From: Bradysia coprophila | Lineage: Eukaryota; Arthropoda; Insecta; Diptera; Sciaridae | NCBI RefSeq assembly: GCF_014529535.1 | Contig: NC_050738.1 | Coordinates: forward strand, 13,098,062-13,162,061 | Direction of reading: 5' to 3' | DNA length: 64,000 nucleotides | In this document: positions 11,239 through 23,900 of the stretch, one piece after another | How positions within the stretch are numbered: the first letter of the stretch is position 1 | Layout: every line of letters starts with the position of its first letter | The notes under the pieces: generated by a model | What the model was told of the DNA's origin: nothing | Seen by the model: only the letters and a program-made list of their open reading frames with translations | Databases searched by the model: none | Position numbers and translations under genes: made by a program

Positions 11239-13863
11239 ATAGTTAGAGAGAAAGTTGTTGTTTTGGGTCTCTATCTGGTGAGAGGAAGTGACGTTTTTGG
11301 TCCACCAGACTGCTGAGGACATCGAACGAAAAGCTTGAACAATGAAATCAGAGTTTTCAACACTAAACATATTTTTTTAGAACTAAACTAAGAAGTGACT
11401 AAGTTCGTCGAAAGCTTATGAAATACAAAGTTTTTTATTTTAACTTTTAGCTAAAGCGACCATTTAAAAATTGGTTAACAGATGAACCACTGCCTTATCA
11501 TAATTAAGACCAAGGAGAATACAACACTTTTGAATGTAGTAAACACTGACACAGTTTATTATATTCGAAATTAAACGCTACATTAAACATTAACACTTAG
11601 CTCTAGCTCAATCATTAATGTCTACGACGTATAAGGCAGAACAATTTACACCTTTATCAATTTACTAACCGTGAGAATCGCGACACAAATGAGGAAAATA
11701 TTGTTTTCAACTTGGAATTTTTAGCAAACACTCACGATTCCAAAAATAACTTGTTCGTTTTGGACTCAGAAGAAAATTGCCGTAATTTGCATAAAAACCA
11801 CTTGTGTTTTATGCTAATTATGTATCGTTACTTTTTGGCAGGTTGATATTTTTTTAAAGAAAACTAAATAAAAAATGAAATTAAAAATCGCAAGTAACTT
11901 CTTACACAAATTACGGCATAAAAGTACAATCGTTTTATGATGAATTTTATATGTGGGACCGAGAAAGAAAAAAAAAACCAAAGACTGTTCTGTGAAGCGT
12001 GCTTATACATTGTAGAGGCATGTGAAAGAAACAAACATGGTTATATTGTTATATTCATTCTAATTATGATTATTATCAGCTTGGTATTTTCCACAAAAAA
12101 AAACGTTTTTTCCTTCAGATTCATACTCACGACATGTTTGCGACAGCTTAACTTTTGTGTATGTTTTAATTTAGTCATAGAAATAAAAGCTGACCACTAA
12201 TTATGATCGTGTAATGAATACCAAAATATTTATTAATCAAAGAGACAGCCTCGAAACTAACTCGATTTTTAATGCAGTTGATAGAATCCACAACCGATAA
12301 ATCTAATAACGTTGCGTCGAGCACACGTATGACAATGCGTCTATTAAAATTAATTAAATCTTTTTATATGGCCAAAGTGATTAATGTGAACGTAAAGCAC
12401 GTGAAGTTAGAATTAAAGCTCATCTGTTGAAACAATGATAATTCACTTTTCCAGCTTCTAATGGAAAATAAATGATAGAGCATCGATTAGTCTCACTGAT
12501 ATAAAGTACATCAGAATTATAAGTTTGTCATTACACGAATTTCGGTTGAAGCTTTTCGATTGACCTAAAAGTTCTAACGGTGTACTTGACTTAGAAAATT
12601 TGTACACTTTGATAAAACAGTAATCTTTTAATTAATGAATATTTCAGTGAAATACTTATTTCAATTAAATGTTTAATACTCTAGGAAGATATGTAAGAAA
12701 AGGCGAGACACATTGAAATAAATAAATAAATTGTCTTCGGTATAACAATAAAAAGTACCACCATGTTCATCACTTACATTCGACAATCGTTTATACACAA
12801 AGACCGAACTACAGAAATATCCACTCCGAACGAAACGAAACTTTGGAATAATCGTACAGTATTTTTAAAATAATACTTTTCTTAATCAGAATTACTCATT
12901 CATTGATGCATGTAATAATACATACTCTCAGCGGCATTTTATCCGATGCAATAACAAACAATGTGTTATACGCTCATCATAGTACAAGAGTTATATTATT
13001 GTGTGTACAGTGCATGCGATTGCTTTGCGTTTTGAACTGCGTTTTCTAGGGTGACCAGTCAACAAGTGACATTTTCTTTCATGCAAATCGTTTAATCGGG
13101 TCATATAAGAATTGCATGAATCCACTAATACCATAGGATTCGAATTGTTATTTTGACAGGTGTGGTGATTGTAGCCCGAGTCGAGGGCGAGGGTGGTTAC
13201 CCACATCAAAATAACTCTTTCACTCTTTCATATGTGCTATTACGTAGTATATTTTACAAGCGAAAGTCTTCAAAAACGAGCTTTAACGCAAGTATTCACG
13301 TAGAGAAACAATTGTCCAGAGGGTGTAACGGGTGATTTTTCGAGAGAAAAAAAAAATCCGCAGGGAATATTCATAGAATACACAAGCTAGTGGTATCCCT
13401 ATAAAAAGTGTAATTCTTTTCGGTTGAACTGCAAACATTCAACTTCTAAATTATGGTGGACCACGCTAACATAGATTAATTTATGTAAATGATACGACTA
13501 CTGTTCTACGAACATTGACAAGTCAAGTGCGAGTGCGCGTAATGTTGTTATTGCTTGGCTTTGAATTCATCATGCACATTTTATAAATGCCTCATACTCG
13601 TTTGAAGGCCAAGACATGCATACTTGATATCAACTTCTACATTTTTAACCGAAGTGTAATCATGACAGAGTACGAAAATTCTTCAAAAAATAAATTTTTT
13701 TTTTCGAATTTACTGCCCAAGATATTAAACTTGACCTCTCATACAGTTCAACCAGAGTCTGGTAACCAGACCAGTATGGAAAAAAAACAATTACGCACAA
13801 ACACGATGCTTTGTTTATTTACAAAAATAGTGAAAGGAAAATGATATTCGAATTGTAAAGTTG

Positions 13864-14011
13864 TACACTCTTGAAGCATGAGTGCTACTCTAATAGGGTA
13901 CTGAAACTTGACAGTGTGTCACACAACTGTAAAACACTGTAAAAAACTGTTTTGTATTACAAAATAGTACTCTATTTGATAGCCTATGATCACTTTTGCT
14001 TAAAGTGTGTT
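13864..14011. mobile_element. MITE family B, diverged copy
   Basis: Shares ends and interior (AGGGTACTGAAACTTGACAG, AAATAGTACTCTATTTG, CACTTTTGCTT) with the better-preserved element at 52669-52830. Both copies have inverted termini built on the motif ACTTnAAGCAAAAGTG. Confidence 0.65.
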
Positions 14012-15991
14012 GGTTGAACTTAAAAAGGTCGTTTGCAATTAATTAAAAATATTTTAAGTAAATCTTATACCAGTGGCAATTTAATTGGCAATACATTGAT
14101 CTTTCCAAGGATTGGATCTCTAAACGATAAAATTGAAAGTTTACCGCTTGCCTTACCCTTTCAGAAACATCACCTCTTGACTCGTACATCACTCAATTTG
14201 CATCAGAACACACAAAAACTTTTTGTATGGTTATCGAGAAATAAGCAAGAAGTGTGATAGTCATGTTTAATCAAGAACTACAACAAAAAACATGCGATGG
14301 GGTCTAGAAACTGGTTCAATGAAACAGATTTTTTTATCAAATAAAATTTACGAATAGAAAAGCCAACGGAAGCCACACATTCCATTTATTATATCGCGAT
14401 ATGTTTCCCTGTATTTAACGTATCGGCGCGGCGTCACGATATGAAGGGATGTTGAGTTTCCTCTATGCAAATTATAAGTCACAAAAAATCCTACCTCTCT
14501 CGTTACTTCCACAATCACAACTACTAAACTTCGACTGTATATAAATCGCGTGGATGAAGACGAAATTGCTCCAATCTCTTTATTTAATGTCAGACAAAAT
14601 AAAAAAAAACTCCGTAACAACACAACAGCGAAATTAACTGATCTCTTTCGTTACAGTCAGAACGTTAGCCGACTTAAACGAGATATGTTTTATGGTAGTA
14701 AATAAATTAGCCGCAAAAAATGAGCGACTTGCCATTGAAGAAAAAAATCTGTGACTGCGCAATTGAAGATTGATTATTAATTTTCATGTAGCAAATAAAT
14801 AAGTCGGTAGCCTTGATAGCATTACAGCTAATCGATGCAAATAAAAGTGTTCTAATAAAATGTTCTCTCTCAATTTTTATTTATATGTATAAATGCGGCC
14901 ACACTTATCAACTTTGTCATGTAATTATTCTTGGCATAGATTGAACATTGTTCGATGGATTCGAACATTATCAATTATTGGAAATTTCGGCGTTCAATGT
15001 TTTATGAAAATCGTGTCTTAAGATAAGGACTCTTAACCTACTCCACAAAGAAACGCTGCTTCGAAAAGATCAATGGAAGTTCATCCTTTTTTATGAATTT
15101 TCATAGGACACACGCTACTTGTTGCACAAAGTACGTAGAACTACTTTTCTGTGAATATTTCAGATCTTTGAACTTGTCTGTCCATATAATGACCACGAGC
15201 ATGTGTGTAACTATGCCACAAGTATAAGATATGTTTTGTTTGTATGAGTGGACCAGTTGACGCAAATTCCTGTCTCACTTTCAATGACATCCACTGTAAT
15301 TATTCTAAAGATGTCGCCAAAGTCCAATCAAGCAGCACCAGCATCTTATCAGTAGAAAAGCTATCTCCACGTCTGAACAATAGAAAAATATAAATAACAT
15401 GGATTAAGAAACGGTTCTTCATTTTACTCAGAGTGTTCATTTACTACTGAATTGATTCAAGTACAAAACTTCCAATTCATATGATTTCTGTTCTTGCAAC
15501 CGGTAACTATTCAACATGTATCTCACTTTAAGTTCTGCTGTTCTGCCAGTTGTCTTTATTAAATGCTGTTGACTGAACAAAATGATATAAGAATAGGTTT
15601 CAAAAGCCACTAAACTTGGAATTCCATTTGAAGGCCTAAATCATGTGAGAGCTTTCAGACAATACGACAAGTAAAGTTCAAACCGTAACTGAAACTTAAC
15701 AATTACCTGAGATTTTTCGTTTTGGGTCGCACTGAATACAGGATGGTTTCGGATAATCGACAAACTCATCTTTGTTACCTGCAATATGTTGTGAACGACT
15801 CCCAGTCAAGTAAGTTCGATTCGATTAGATTTTTGATAGAGTTCTTGTATTTCACATCTTTGATAATGGGAAACATTTGGATCATCAAATAAATATTGTT
15901 AGTAGGATGTGTGTGTGTGTGTGTACGATAAACTGTCTAATTGACTAAAGATTATAAAATGTCATCAGCACCATTCTGTTACAGTGGTCGT

Positions 15992-18813
15992 CTACTCAGA
16001 CTCGGGCACTTTATCATGCGGATCCTTGGATTTCTTTTTCTTCTTATTTTCGACATGACCAAAGCAATTATCACATTCATCTTCATCTTCCGAAGAACTT
16101 TCGCCGAATTCCATTGGTTTTCGATAAATACAGCAACCTGTAAAACAGAATACGGATTTTTTAAGACAACTGCAACATAGACAAGGACGACAGTCTCTGA
16201 TTTAATTGGCATTTTTGACTTACATTTCGATTTCTTCTTGTTCATGTGTTCATTGTCGACTGTTCCTGCATTAAAGCTAACTTTTTTCTCTGTATTTCCG
16301 GTTTGCAATCGTAATCGAAGTGTTGCGGGTTCCTGTTAAGAAGAAGGAAAAGAAATTCTTTAGGGTTTCGATAAAATTGTTGAAAATATTGGCTAGGATG
16401 TAAATAAGAAGAGAAGGAAGAGCGATTTCTGTATCCAAAAAATGTTTTATTTCTCACTTTAGGTTCAATTTAGTGTAACGCAGATGATCTAAATCGACTT
16501 AAATTTCTACTTGTGAATTTTAAACATTCTCCCTCCGGCACATGACCCTCGTTACACTGTTCATTGAATTATTTTTCCTGCACGTAAACTCTGAATACGG
16601 TCAGCACTGTACTGTAACACACTCGATAACACTTCGTCTGTATGCTGCCCAAGTGTTGGTGGCGCTGTTCGAACTTTATTTTCTGCTTCGCTGAACACAA
16701 CTGGTGGGCCAACCACTTTTATTGGACCAGCTGCTGGATGTTCCAATTTTTTCACCAGCTCAATGGATTGTATATGCGGATCGGAAAATACTTCTGCCAT
16801 GCTGTTAATTGGTCCGGCTGGAAACGGTTGTGTCTCAAATAATTTCATCCAATATTCGTTGCCATGCTGGGAAAATATTGCGGAAAGTTTTGCTATCAGC
16901 TCCTGTCGATGTTTCACTCTATCTTGATTGGTTTTGAATTTTGGATCATCGGCACAGTCAGGTATTTGAAGGCAATTGCAAAGCGCACGAAATTGAGAGT
17001 CACTCCCCGCGCCGACAGTCAAATAACCACCATTTTTCGTTGGAAATGCTTCGTATGCTACGGATCATTATGTTGTTAAGTGAAGAAATCAACACAGATC
17101 AACGAACTTACGCACTATGCTCTCATGAGCGGTTCCCCAGCGTTTTGCTTCTTTGCCTGCATTTAAGTAATTGCTCGCTACGTTTATCAAACAGGCAACT
17201 TGTGTGGACAGCAAGTTTACGTCGATTTTTTGGCCTAATCCTGTCTGTTGGCGTTGGAGCAATGCAGCTAATATTGCACCATGGGCGTATAATCCAGTTG
17301 CTAAATCGGTCATAGCTGTTACGGTAATAAGTTGCATTAATTACTTCAGTCTTTTGTTTCTTGTAATGCTCATTTACCAACACCAACTTTCGCCGGTGGT
17401 CCATCAGCTGCACCAGTTATATGCTACAGAGGTATTATTCGTTCATTATTCCATCAGACAGTATCATTAGAGTATCAATTTTCCACTTTTTTTAGTCGTG
17501 GATGAAGACGGGTACAAACGTTCACTTACTCCACGAGACTTTAAACTCTGTAAAGAGTAACGCTAAGGCGCTCAAATATTTTTTAAATATTACCGGACTT
17601 ACAGATGAAGGTCTTTTAAATGTTTTTTGTGTCTAATAGCTTCTCCTGGCCTTGATGCCTTGAGAATCTACTGATGTTAAAATCCCGTGGAATAAGAGAG
17701 CTTTTATACGTGGTTTCATCCACGGCCAAAACAAAGTGGAGAATTGATGTACCCTATTAGATAAGACCAACCATAAGACCTCCGATAGATGCGGCAATCA
17801 CGTCATATCCTGGTTTTCTAGCATACGGACCCACCGAACCGTATCCAGTTATCGAACAGTAAATCAACTTCGGACAGATGGACTTCAGTTTTTCGTAGCT
17901 CAAGTTATATTCGTCTAATTTCCCTGGAACGTAATTCTCGACCAGAACATCGCACTGTTTAGCTAGCTCAACAATTACATCACTTCCTCGTTTTATGTCG
18001 ATTGCTACGCTTTTCTTATTGCGATTAGACGCCAGAAAGTAAACAGAATCGGTTGAATTCGGCAGAAATGGCGGTCCCCATTTCCTAGACTCATCGCCAC
18101 TGAACGGTCGTTCGACTTTGATGATCTCTGCACCCAGGTCGGACAGAATCATTGTACAATATGGTCCAGCGACGATTCTTGTTAAGTCAAGAACTCGTAC
18201 ATTTTGCAGCGGATACGATTTAGTTTTGTCGTCGGTGTAACATGATGATGACGACGATATATTGCGAATGACATTGATTAATGTAACTTGAAGGCGTTGT
18301 CTGTTGATTTTTAACATTTTAAACAACGAACTGACAAATGCACTTTGAATTGATCACTATTTTGTAATAATACTTTCCCTGCACTAGAAATGACACTAAA
18401 GAGGTTTTAATAGTCACCAAATATCTGTGGATGTGTCAACAACGAAGGTAATCATCCAATTAATTAATTTATCTCACATGGAAGAATAGTTTTGACTTTT
18501 ACGTGTAAATTTTATCTCTTTGCCGATGATCTCGTTGCTACGAGTGACATTATTTGTCTTTCGCGAACACGTTAACGGCTAATAAAATGATAAATAAGGC
18601 ACACCCGATAAGAAATTAAAAAGTTCACATTCGATCCACCGAGGTGGAAAATAGAGAACAAAATTTTGCGAAATGTTAGGCAAATGTTAGGTGTGCAATT
18701 TCACTCACATTACTGTTATTGGTTTGATCAGTCGGTGTTGTTGCTGGCAAAATTTCCGTTTGTGTTGTAGTGGCACTGGATGAACTTGCAGGACATGTTT
18801 GCCTTGAATCCAT
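15992..18813 (-). CDS. PPP1R11: Protein phosphatase 1 inhibitor-3 (PPP1R11 family)
   Basis: Three exons: 18813-18709, 16332-16224 and 16137-15992, in phase, giving 119 residues (human about 126). The protein inhibits the PP1 catalytic subunit; in mammals it also acts as a ubiquitin ligase. The sequence shows a Ser/Thr-rich N-terminus, then the PP1-docking motif KVSF at residues 52-55 followed by the family hallmark TVDNEHM. Next come the three-cysteine run [16 protein letters not shown], and a Lys-rich acidic tail ending DKVPESE. The mammalian HTHC segment is replaced by CDNCFGH, so ligase activity is uncertain. Intron 1 is 2.4 kb and contains the whole SUGCT gene on the same strand. The exon 1 assignment rests on splice phase and on its resemblance to the family N-terminus. 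Confidence 0.87.
16561..18326 (-). CDS. SUGCT: Succinyl-CoA:glutarate CoA-transferase (family III CoA-transferase), nested gene
   Basis: Four exons: 18326-17772, 17423-17378, 17315-17112 and 17057-16561, giving 433 residues, near the usual ~440. Family III CoA-transferases move CoA between dicarboxylic acids; SUGCT converts glutarate to glutaryl-CoA in mitochondria, in lysine/tryptophan breakdown. Residues 1-30 are basic and Ser-rich, fitting a mitochondrial presequence. The core starts at [19 protein letters not shown] and includes GAEIIKVE and ENYVPGKL. The nucleophilic Asp is expected in [10 protein letters not shown] (Asp204). The C-terminal lobe contains [18 protein letters not shown] and LGQHTDEVL. 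Intron 1 uses an atypical GTTGGT donor and contains a MITE. The gene lies wholly inside PPP1R11 intron 1. The substrate call is by family resemblance. Confidence 0.9.
17466..17759. mobile_element. Inverted-repeat element in SUGCT intron 1
   Basis: A left arm of about 40 bases (17466-17506: TATCAATTTTCCAC then CGTGGATGAA) and its inverse (about 17714-17759: TTCATCCACG then GTGGAGAATTGATG) enclose about 210 bases. The element fills most of the intron and ends within about 12 bases of the exon 1 splice donor. Confidence 0.6.
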
Positions 18814-20943
18814 TTTAATTTTAATTGAAATTTTAAATTAAAATTGATTTTAAACGCAACGTTTTACTAAATGTATTTTATACAAACAATTTTGGTTTAA
18901 AATTTTCCATCAGTCCTCTTTTTGACATCTGGATGAACTGTCAAAAGTTAAATGCTCTACGTGCTCTACTGACTGATTCAAAGCTGCGTTCTTTTACCGA
19001 GAGTTTTGTAAGGAAACGGCGCAAATTTTTTGAAAATCCTTACGTTTCTTATAACGGAGGTATTGATGTCTTGTCCCTTGTCCTCTTCTTGAGAGACTAA
19101 CATTTAAATTTCAGTTGAAAGTAATGTTTTCATCTAATGACAAGCCAAATTTAACGATAACTCCTTTCGCAGCGTTTATGCATCTACAAGAGCCTTTATT
19201 GCTTCATTTTGATTAAGTAAATTGTTATTAGTACAAAATTTCAAGGAAAGCCGATCCAATTTGCATCAAAATTTGCTTCAGCTGTTGGTCCGAAACGAAA
19301 CACACGTTTGTAACTGATTTTATTCCGGTTTCATAGTCACACGTACGCGCGACTGAGAGCTGAAGCATATCTATGGATGTATTTTTCAAAGGTTTTCTGT
19401 CCTTTCATTTCGCTACTAGTCTCAATAACCGTTAATAATCGACTCCCCATATCACGTAAATAATTATTATTCGTTGACCTAGAGTAAAGTTCGATTGTAG
19501 ATAAAACTTGAATTCATAAACTTCCGAGGTGAAAACTACGCGAGCACTCCCGGTCCCACCTACATCCATTGGTACATGTACTGGCATACTATTTCCTTCT
19601 ATTGATCACCAATAACAAATAGCATATGTCCCAGCCCAGAACATGCTCGCGCATTTTACTCCTCGTAAATTTTGGAGCAATTTCGAGACCTAACTTTTAT
19701 TTTATATGATTAGCTTCTTTGGTTATGTTCCAGTGAATGTAAATGTGCGCCAACAAGTCATTTGGCAATACCTACCTCAAAAAACAGGAAAACGTCTAAG
19801 TAAAATCAAAATTTGTGAGACTCATTGATAGGGAGACAGGAGACTGCGATAGCAAGGTAAAGGAATTCCGTAGCATCCGGTAATTAATAGGAATAGAATG
19901 AATTGCAAGGAACTGACTGGAAATACGAGAAATTGAACATAAATGAAAGGAAATACGGATAAGTATGATGAAAGAAAGAACTATAAGAATGCAAAGAAGA
20001 ATGACCGGTTTCCGGTCTTGGCTATTCGGTTTGTAAAATACAGTTCATTCGCTGATTGTTTCCTTTCATTTAATTTCAATTTCTAGTATTTCCAGACAAT
20101 TCTTCGTCATTCCTTCAATTCCTTGTAATTCCATCAAATCCTATCAATTTCTAGTATTTCCATCTATTCTTATTAATTACCGGATACTTCGGCAACTACG
20201 AAACTGCAGTAATTTCGATGGTTTATGTTCGTTTTCTTTAAATTTGAAAGAAATCTTAAAAAATTATCAGAATTAAGAAAAATTTAAAAAAAATTGAGAA
20301 AATGGTTTTGAAGTGCAAATCTGCCAAAACGGAATTTATCCGGTAAATCGAAGGAATTGAAAGGAATTAGAAATTGATTTGTCACTCTTTTGGCCAGTGT
20401 TGTCCCCCTCGGAAAGAGCCCTCTCGGTTGTGGTGAATGTCGAAATTTTGTGGGAGTCCAACACTCGAATGTCCATGGTAACGAAAAGAACTACATTTCC
20501 GTATTCAAACAGACCTTCATTTGTCACCATAAAATAAACATTATTACATTTTTTTTGCTACGCTATAAACAAAGTTATTTACATTTTCTCATGTCTAGAA
20601 TTGTTTTTCATCTTTTTTTTTTTCGTTTTATATTCTCATTTAGTAGCATTTTTATATTCAGCTCAGTCGGACACTAAATATTATTTTAATCGTTTTTAAG
20701 TAGTCTAGTAATGTCACGTAAACAATATTCAATTTTTGTTGTAGTAATGTAAAGTATACACAAGTCTCTCGCTAACAGTACAATATATAATTTCCATTAA
20801 AAATTGTTTAGGATTTGAATTGGTTTTTTTTTTGTATGGTGTGTGCTGCGTATGCTGAAACAGCTAAATGGTTTCATGTAGAATAATTAATGTGTTTCTG
20901 CTTCGCTCCTTTATAAATAATAAATCCGACAAAAATTTAGCGA
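18814..20943. other. Intergenic gap between PPP1R11 and Sec71
   Basis: Contains the upstream region of PPP1R11, an inverted-repeat element at 19868-20190, and the probable Sec71 3' UTR (AT-rich, several AATAAA-like sites read on the minus strand). No coding sequence recognised. Confidence 0.55.
19868..20190. repeat. Inverted-repeat element with ATCCGGTAATTAATA ends
   Basis: Outer arms 19870-19896 and 20164-20187 are inverted (ATCCGGTAATTAATAGGAAT against ATTCTTATTAATTACCGGAT). Weaker inner pairing uses GGAAATAC and AGAAATTGAA and their complements. The sequence between is simple, GAAT/ATTCC-rich DNA. Likely an old MITE. Confidence 0.6.
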
Positions 20944-23900
20944 TTATGTTGAACTTGTTATGTTAAACACGGGACCAATGCGCAGAAACAGTCGTCGTAG
21001 CACACTCCTAAGTTCAGGTTTTACGTCAAAGCACATAATTTCGCATAGCAATGTATAGTAACTGGACACGTGAGTTGCAAACTGTAATTATGAAGAAAAA
21101 GAAACAAAATCATTTCACTGTCGTCCTGCATCGGTGTCATATCGACAAAAATAATCAATTACTCACCCTTTGATCAGGCATTTTAATCAGTCGAGTCATT
21201 ACAAGTAACAACAAAGACGTCCAAGCGTCACGATGTGCCTCGCTCTGCAATCCCAAGTAATATTCCAGTGCCTCTTTGCATACGGCTATCAATCGTTTCT
21301 CGATTTCGCACCAATCCTGCGACCGCGAATCGTCGGAATACATTTTGAATAGAATGCGCAGCACACAGGCTAGTGATGTGGACTCTTGTTTCAGTAAATT
21401 CGGTTTGACCGAACCCTTGAGCCCAGCTCGCCATAGGACATTCCGTTGGTTATGGTCCGAGTTGAATTTCTTCGCAAAACGATGACTTTTCAGCAGGCAA
21501 TTTGTCAATTGGAGTAGGTGTGTAGTGTTCAGGTAGCTGTACATGCCTTGATCCTCACGCTGACACTCGGAGCGCTTCGTTAAATCGCCTTTGATGTCTG
21601 CTGTTGCCATAGCAAGTGTTTCTGCGTCTTCTGCAAATTTAATATAAAATTCAGTTTGACAAAAACTTTAGGTCCTACACTCCACACGTACCTTTACGAG
21701 ATGTTGCAGGGAAAAACACAATATTGTCGATCGTTTGAATCAATTCCAACTGTACAACGCATTTGATGAGTAATGCGGCAAACACCTGACTCTGAGACCG
21801 TTCGCCCTTGTCGTCTTCAGAGTTAATACTGTAGGCGGAACTTGTTCGTTTTAGAATTCCATGTCTCACTTCCTTGTTTTCTTTACTGTCGCGATTTTCA
21901 CTCGATGGATACTGGCTTTGAGGTTGGCGATGTTGTTGATTCGGTTGACTCGTTTGACTTGGGCTCCAGGTCAACAAATCGTCTGGAATGGTTGAGTTAA
22001 AGATGTTGAACATGCACTGGCACGTCTTGTCCCATGTGTTCTCGGTGAATTTGAATCCATTTGATATCACCAAATTCTCCAGACAATTTGTACCGGAACG
22101 TGCCAATTGTTCGTTGTTCTGTTGTACGCACCAATGCAGTTGGGAATACAGATCGGTCAGCAACAGTTCACCCAGTTCATCGAAATATTGCGTAAAAACA
22201 TCAATAATCGCATACAATGCGTGATTGCAAGTGGTCGTCATCCATTCAGCTTTTTCCGTAAACTGTTCCGGCAACTTCATATTGTCGAATATTCGAAACA
22301 GTACGTTGAACAGGTCTTTCCACCAGTTCGGTCTGAATGAATCGCCGTGAGTCTTAACTATTTCGAACAAAACGGTAAGGCCTCGAGTACGTACGTCCAA
22401 TTTGCAACGGTTCACCACACACGACAGCGAGAATAACATGGGAAACCAACCGCGTACCCAGACACGATCCTCTTCCGACACCGAAATGTCATTCTCCATG
22501 CCGGCATGTTCGGCAAATATTTGTGGCGATGCATGCACGCATAGAGCACAGGTGCGGACCAATCGTATAGCTTCCATGCTGGTGTCTGGAAACCGTGCAT
22601 TACACGCAAACTCGGAGAGACATTTGACGGCATCTTGAAATGAATCGATCATAATGTGAAATTGTCGCTGGTACAATTCGTTTATTATTTTGCCGGTGGT
22701 CTGGAAGGCCAGTTCAACGATGGCCTCGTCATTGTCGCCAGCTGCTAAATGGAAAATGGAAAAAATGTTCTTCCATCCAGAACGAATGTTGTGTGCTTGT
22801 GAGTTGACCATTTGCGCGACACATCGAACGACCATGTCTCGTATCGATGACGAACTATTTTTCGTCATAATGTGCTGGAGAATATTACAATAAAAGTTAG
22901 AGAAAAACGTCCCCGTTCGGTCATATCGCCCATATTTACCTCGAATGGACGCAGGAAATCGTTTTGGAAACGGAAATTCGAAAATTCTCCTTTTTCGATA
23001 AACTTCATCGACAGTTGGCGCAATGAATCGATTGCGAAAAAGGCAATTTCTTCGTTCGGATTGCAGCCAACCATGTTGAAATGCTCACCGAGTACTAAAC
23101 GAAAAAGTAACAATGAAAACGGACTCTCGATTGGATTAACATTGTCGTACCTTGCCAAATTCTCGACCATTGCAAACGGATACGGCCCATGTTGTAGTAT
23201 GAAATCTCAACGATTTTTTGCAACGAAAATGTCCTGGGCTGTGCTCCATTTAGTTCATCCAACGAGATGTGACACAACGCTCTAACGAAATCAACGATTG
23301 CATCGCCGTCTAAACGAATGGAACCAGTGAAAATTCGATCTACCGCAACCACAACACTTTGTGAGCTCGTTTCTCCGATGTGTTCCTTCACACTCGGATC
23401 CAGCGCATCCCGTTGTGTTATGGGTCCAGACAAATATTTCGGCCGAACTCCCGTTCCGATCAATTGAGCTAATTCCAGTTGCGATATACATTTTACAATG
23501 TCCAACCAACTGCTGCCGAGATAATTTCCATCCGTATGCGCTACCATAATTAGTGTTTTGATCGTGTCGATGTTTTTAGCTTTCATTTCGGTGATTGGGG
23601 AATTTGCGGTCAGTAGGGTGAATCGTGATAGTGCCTGCACGTATGCATCTCGCTCTAGACTCATATGGAATATGCAAGCGATACGGATAGCACATCTGAT
23701 TCCTGTGAAGGTCGGAAGAAAATGTTTTTGTGAGTCCAGAAACAGTAATCAATTGGCATCAAGAACTTACCATCCAGACAGAGACTAGCCACTTCTGGAT
23801 CATCGCAATCCTGTAAACCAACGGAAAAGGCAGCTAGAAATGGTGTCCATGCCATTTTAAACATAGGCCGCACATGTTCTAAATGCTTCGCTGATGTAAA

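Larger units (their letters stand above)
10409..15991. other. Intergenic region without recognised genes
   Basis: No family-recognisable coding sequence was found on either strand. It probably includes the 5' UTR exon and promoter of the CRAL-TRIO gene at its left edge and the 3' UTR of PPP1R11 at its right edge. It contains a 116 bp palindrome (11123-11238), a MITE (13864-14011) and a short GT microsatellite near 15908-15924. The open frames at 11937-12200, 13587-13844 and 14033-14257 have low-complexity composition and no recognisable domain. Confidence 0.55.

Noticed and set aside
11937-14257. Several 70-90 codon plus-strand open frames
   Set aside because: AT-driven composition, no recognisable domain and no neighbouring in-phase exons.
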